A stretch of 12,235 nucleotides of DNA from Chitinophagaceae bacterium. Lineage in GTDB: Bacteria; Bacteroidota; Bacteroidia; Chitinophagales; Chitinophagaceae. Made by a program: the position numbers and the translations under genes. Under the pieces are notes generated by a model that made no database searches, was not told the origin of the DNA, and saw only the letters and a program-made list of their open reading frames with translations. The stretch covers positions 1-12,235 of the forward strand of contig CANCKV010000036.1 of assembly GCA_947378615.1 (NCBI GenBank). The letters run 5' to 3'. This document shows, piece by piece, positions 12,152 to 12,235 of the stretch (the first letter of the stretch is position 1; each line of letters starts with the position of its first letter).

Positions 12152-12235
12152 ATGGAAATAACCGTACAAACTGCACAGCAGCTTCGTTTGACACCTGAGG
12201 AATTTGAGTTGATAAAAGTAAAATTGGGGCGCACA
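12152..12235 (+). CDS. purL: Phosphoribosylformylglycinamidine synthase PurL, N-terminal fragment (runs off the window)
   Basis: The 28 codons to the window edge read MEITVQTAQQLRLTPEEF, then ELIKVKLGRT. This closely fits the N-terminus of the small-type PurL (the catalytic subunit that works with PurQ and PurS), which typically begins with a short strand, then LTPEEFE.IK..LGR(T/E)PN before the conserved EHCSYK segment that would follow beyond the edge. PurL converts FGAR, ATP and glutamine-derived ammonia to FGAM, the fourth step of purine synthesis. The ATG at 12152 is the natural start, with an AAGT stretch before it and no strong Shine-Dalgarno. The gene is divergent from the HAD gene. 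Confidence 0.85.
   Translation, partial: MEITVQTAQQLRLTPEEFELIKVKLGRT

Overview
The window is about 12.2 kb of AT-rich DNA from a bacterium that is very probably a member of the Bacteroidota. Three things point there: matches to the Bacteroidota -7 promoter element (TAnnTTTG) upstream of several genes, few Shine-Dalgarno sequences, and intergenic repeats of the ACAAAG/CACTAAG, CTATGTG and GTTAGTTGTTAG types that I associate with this phylum. The BioB, PurL and HAD-phosphatase sequences also read like those of Chitinophagaceae or Sphingobacteriales, but I cannot fix the family or genus.

The left third (1-4600) is an accessory, defence-like zone full of fragments. It opens with the C-terminal end of an S24/LexA-like peptidase domain, followed by a complete HNH endonuclease. 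Next come a 115-aa protein of unknown function, a relic of a small antitoxin-like gene, a complete YhcG/DUF1016 PD-(D/E)xK nuclease, and a minus-strand PIN toxin with its probable antitoxin, overlapping by 4 nt. A segment of about 190 bp covering the tail of the 115-aa gene and its downstream DNA is duplicated on the far side of the YhcG gene. On its minus strand it carries a conserved open stretch that looks like the broken end of another gene. Accessory modules have evidently been shuffled here.

The middle (5117-7656) is one directional four-gene cluster with tight junctions downstream of the second gene. It encodes two paralogous signal-peptide proteins with a C-terminal membrane anchor, a 106-aa polytopic membrane protein, and a short MFS permease. 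No gene in it has a known role that I recognise. It is the best candidate for an undescribed functional unit, probably at the cell envelope.

The right part (7834-12235) is housekeeping: a DEDDh 3'-5' exonuclease (minus), a YciO/Sua5-type protein, biotin synthase BioB, a beta-phosphoglucomutase-like HAD phosphatase (minus) with Asn in place of the usual second Asp of motif I, and the start of purL. The 982-bp gap before bioB is not empty. It holds a MITE-like element bounded by 20-bp perfect inverted repeats. It also holds a 12-unit array of 21-bp repeats, each starting with AAA, so that short A-tracts recur every two helical turns.
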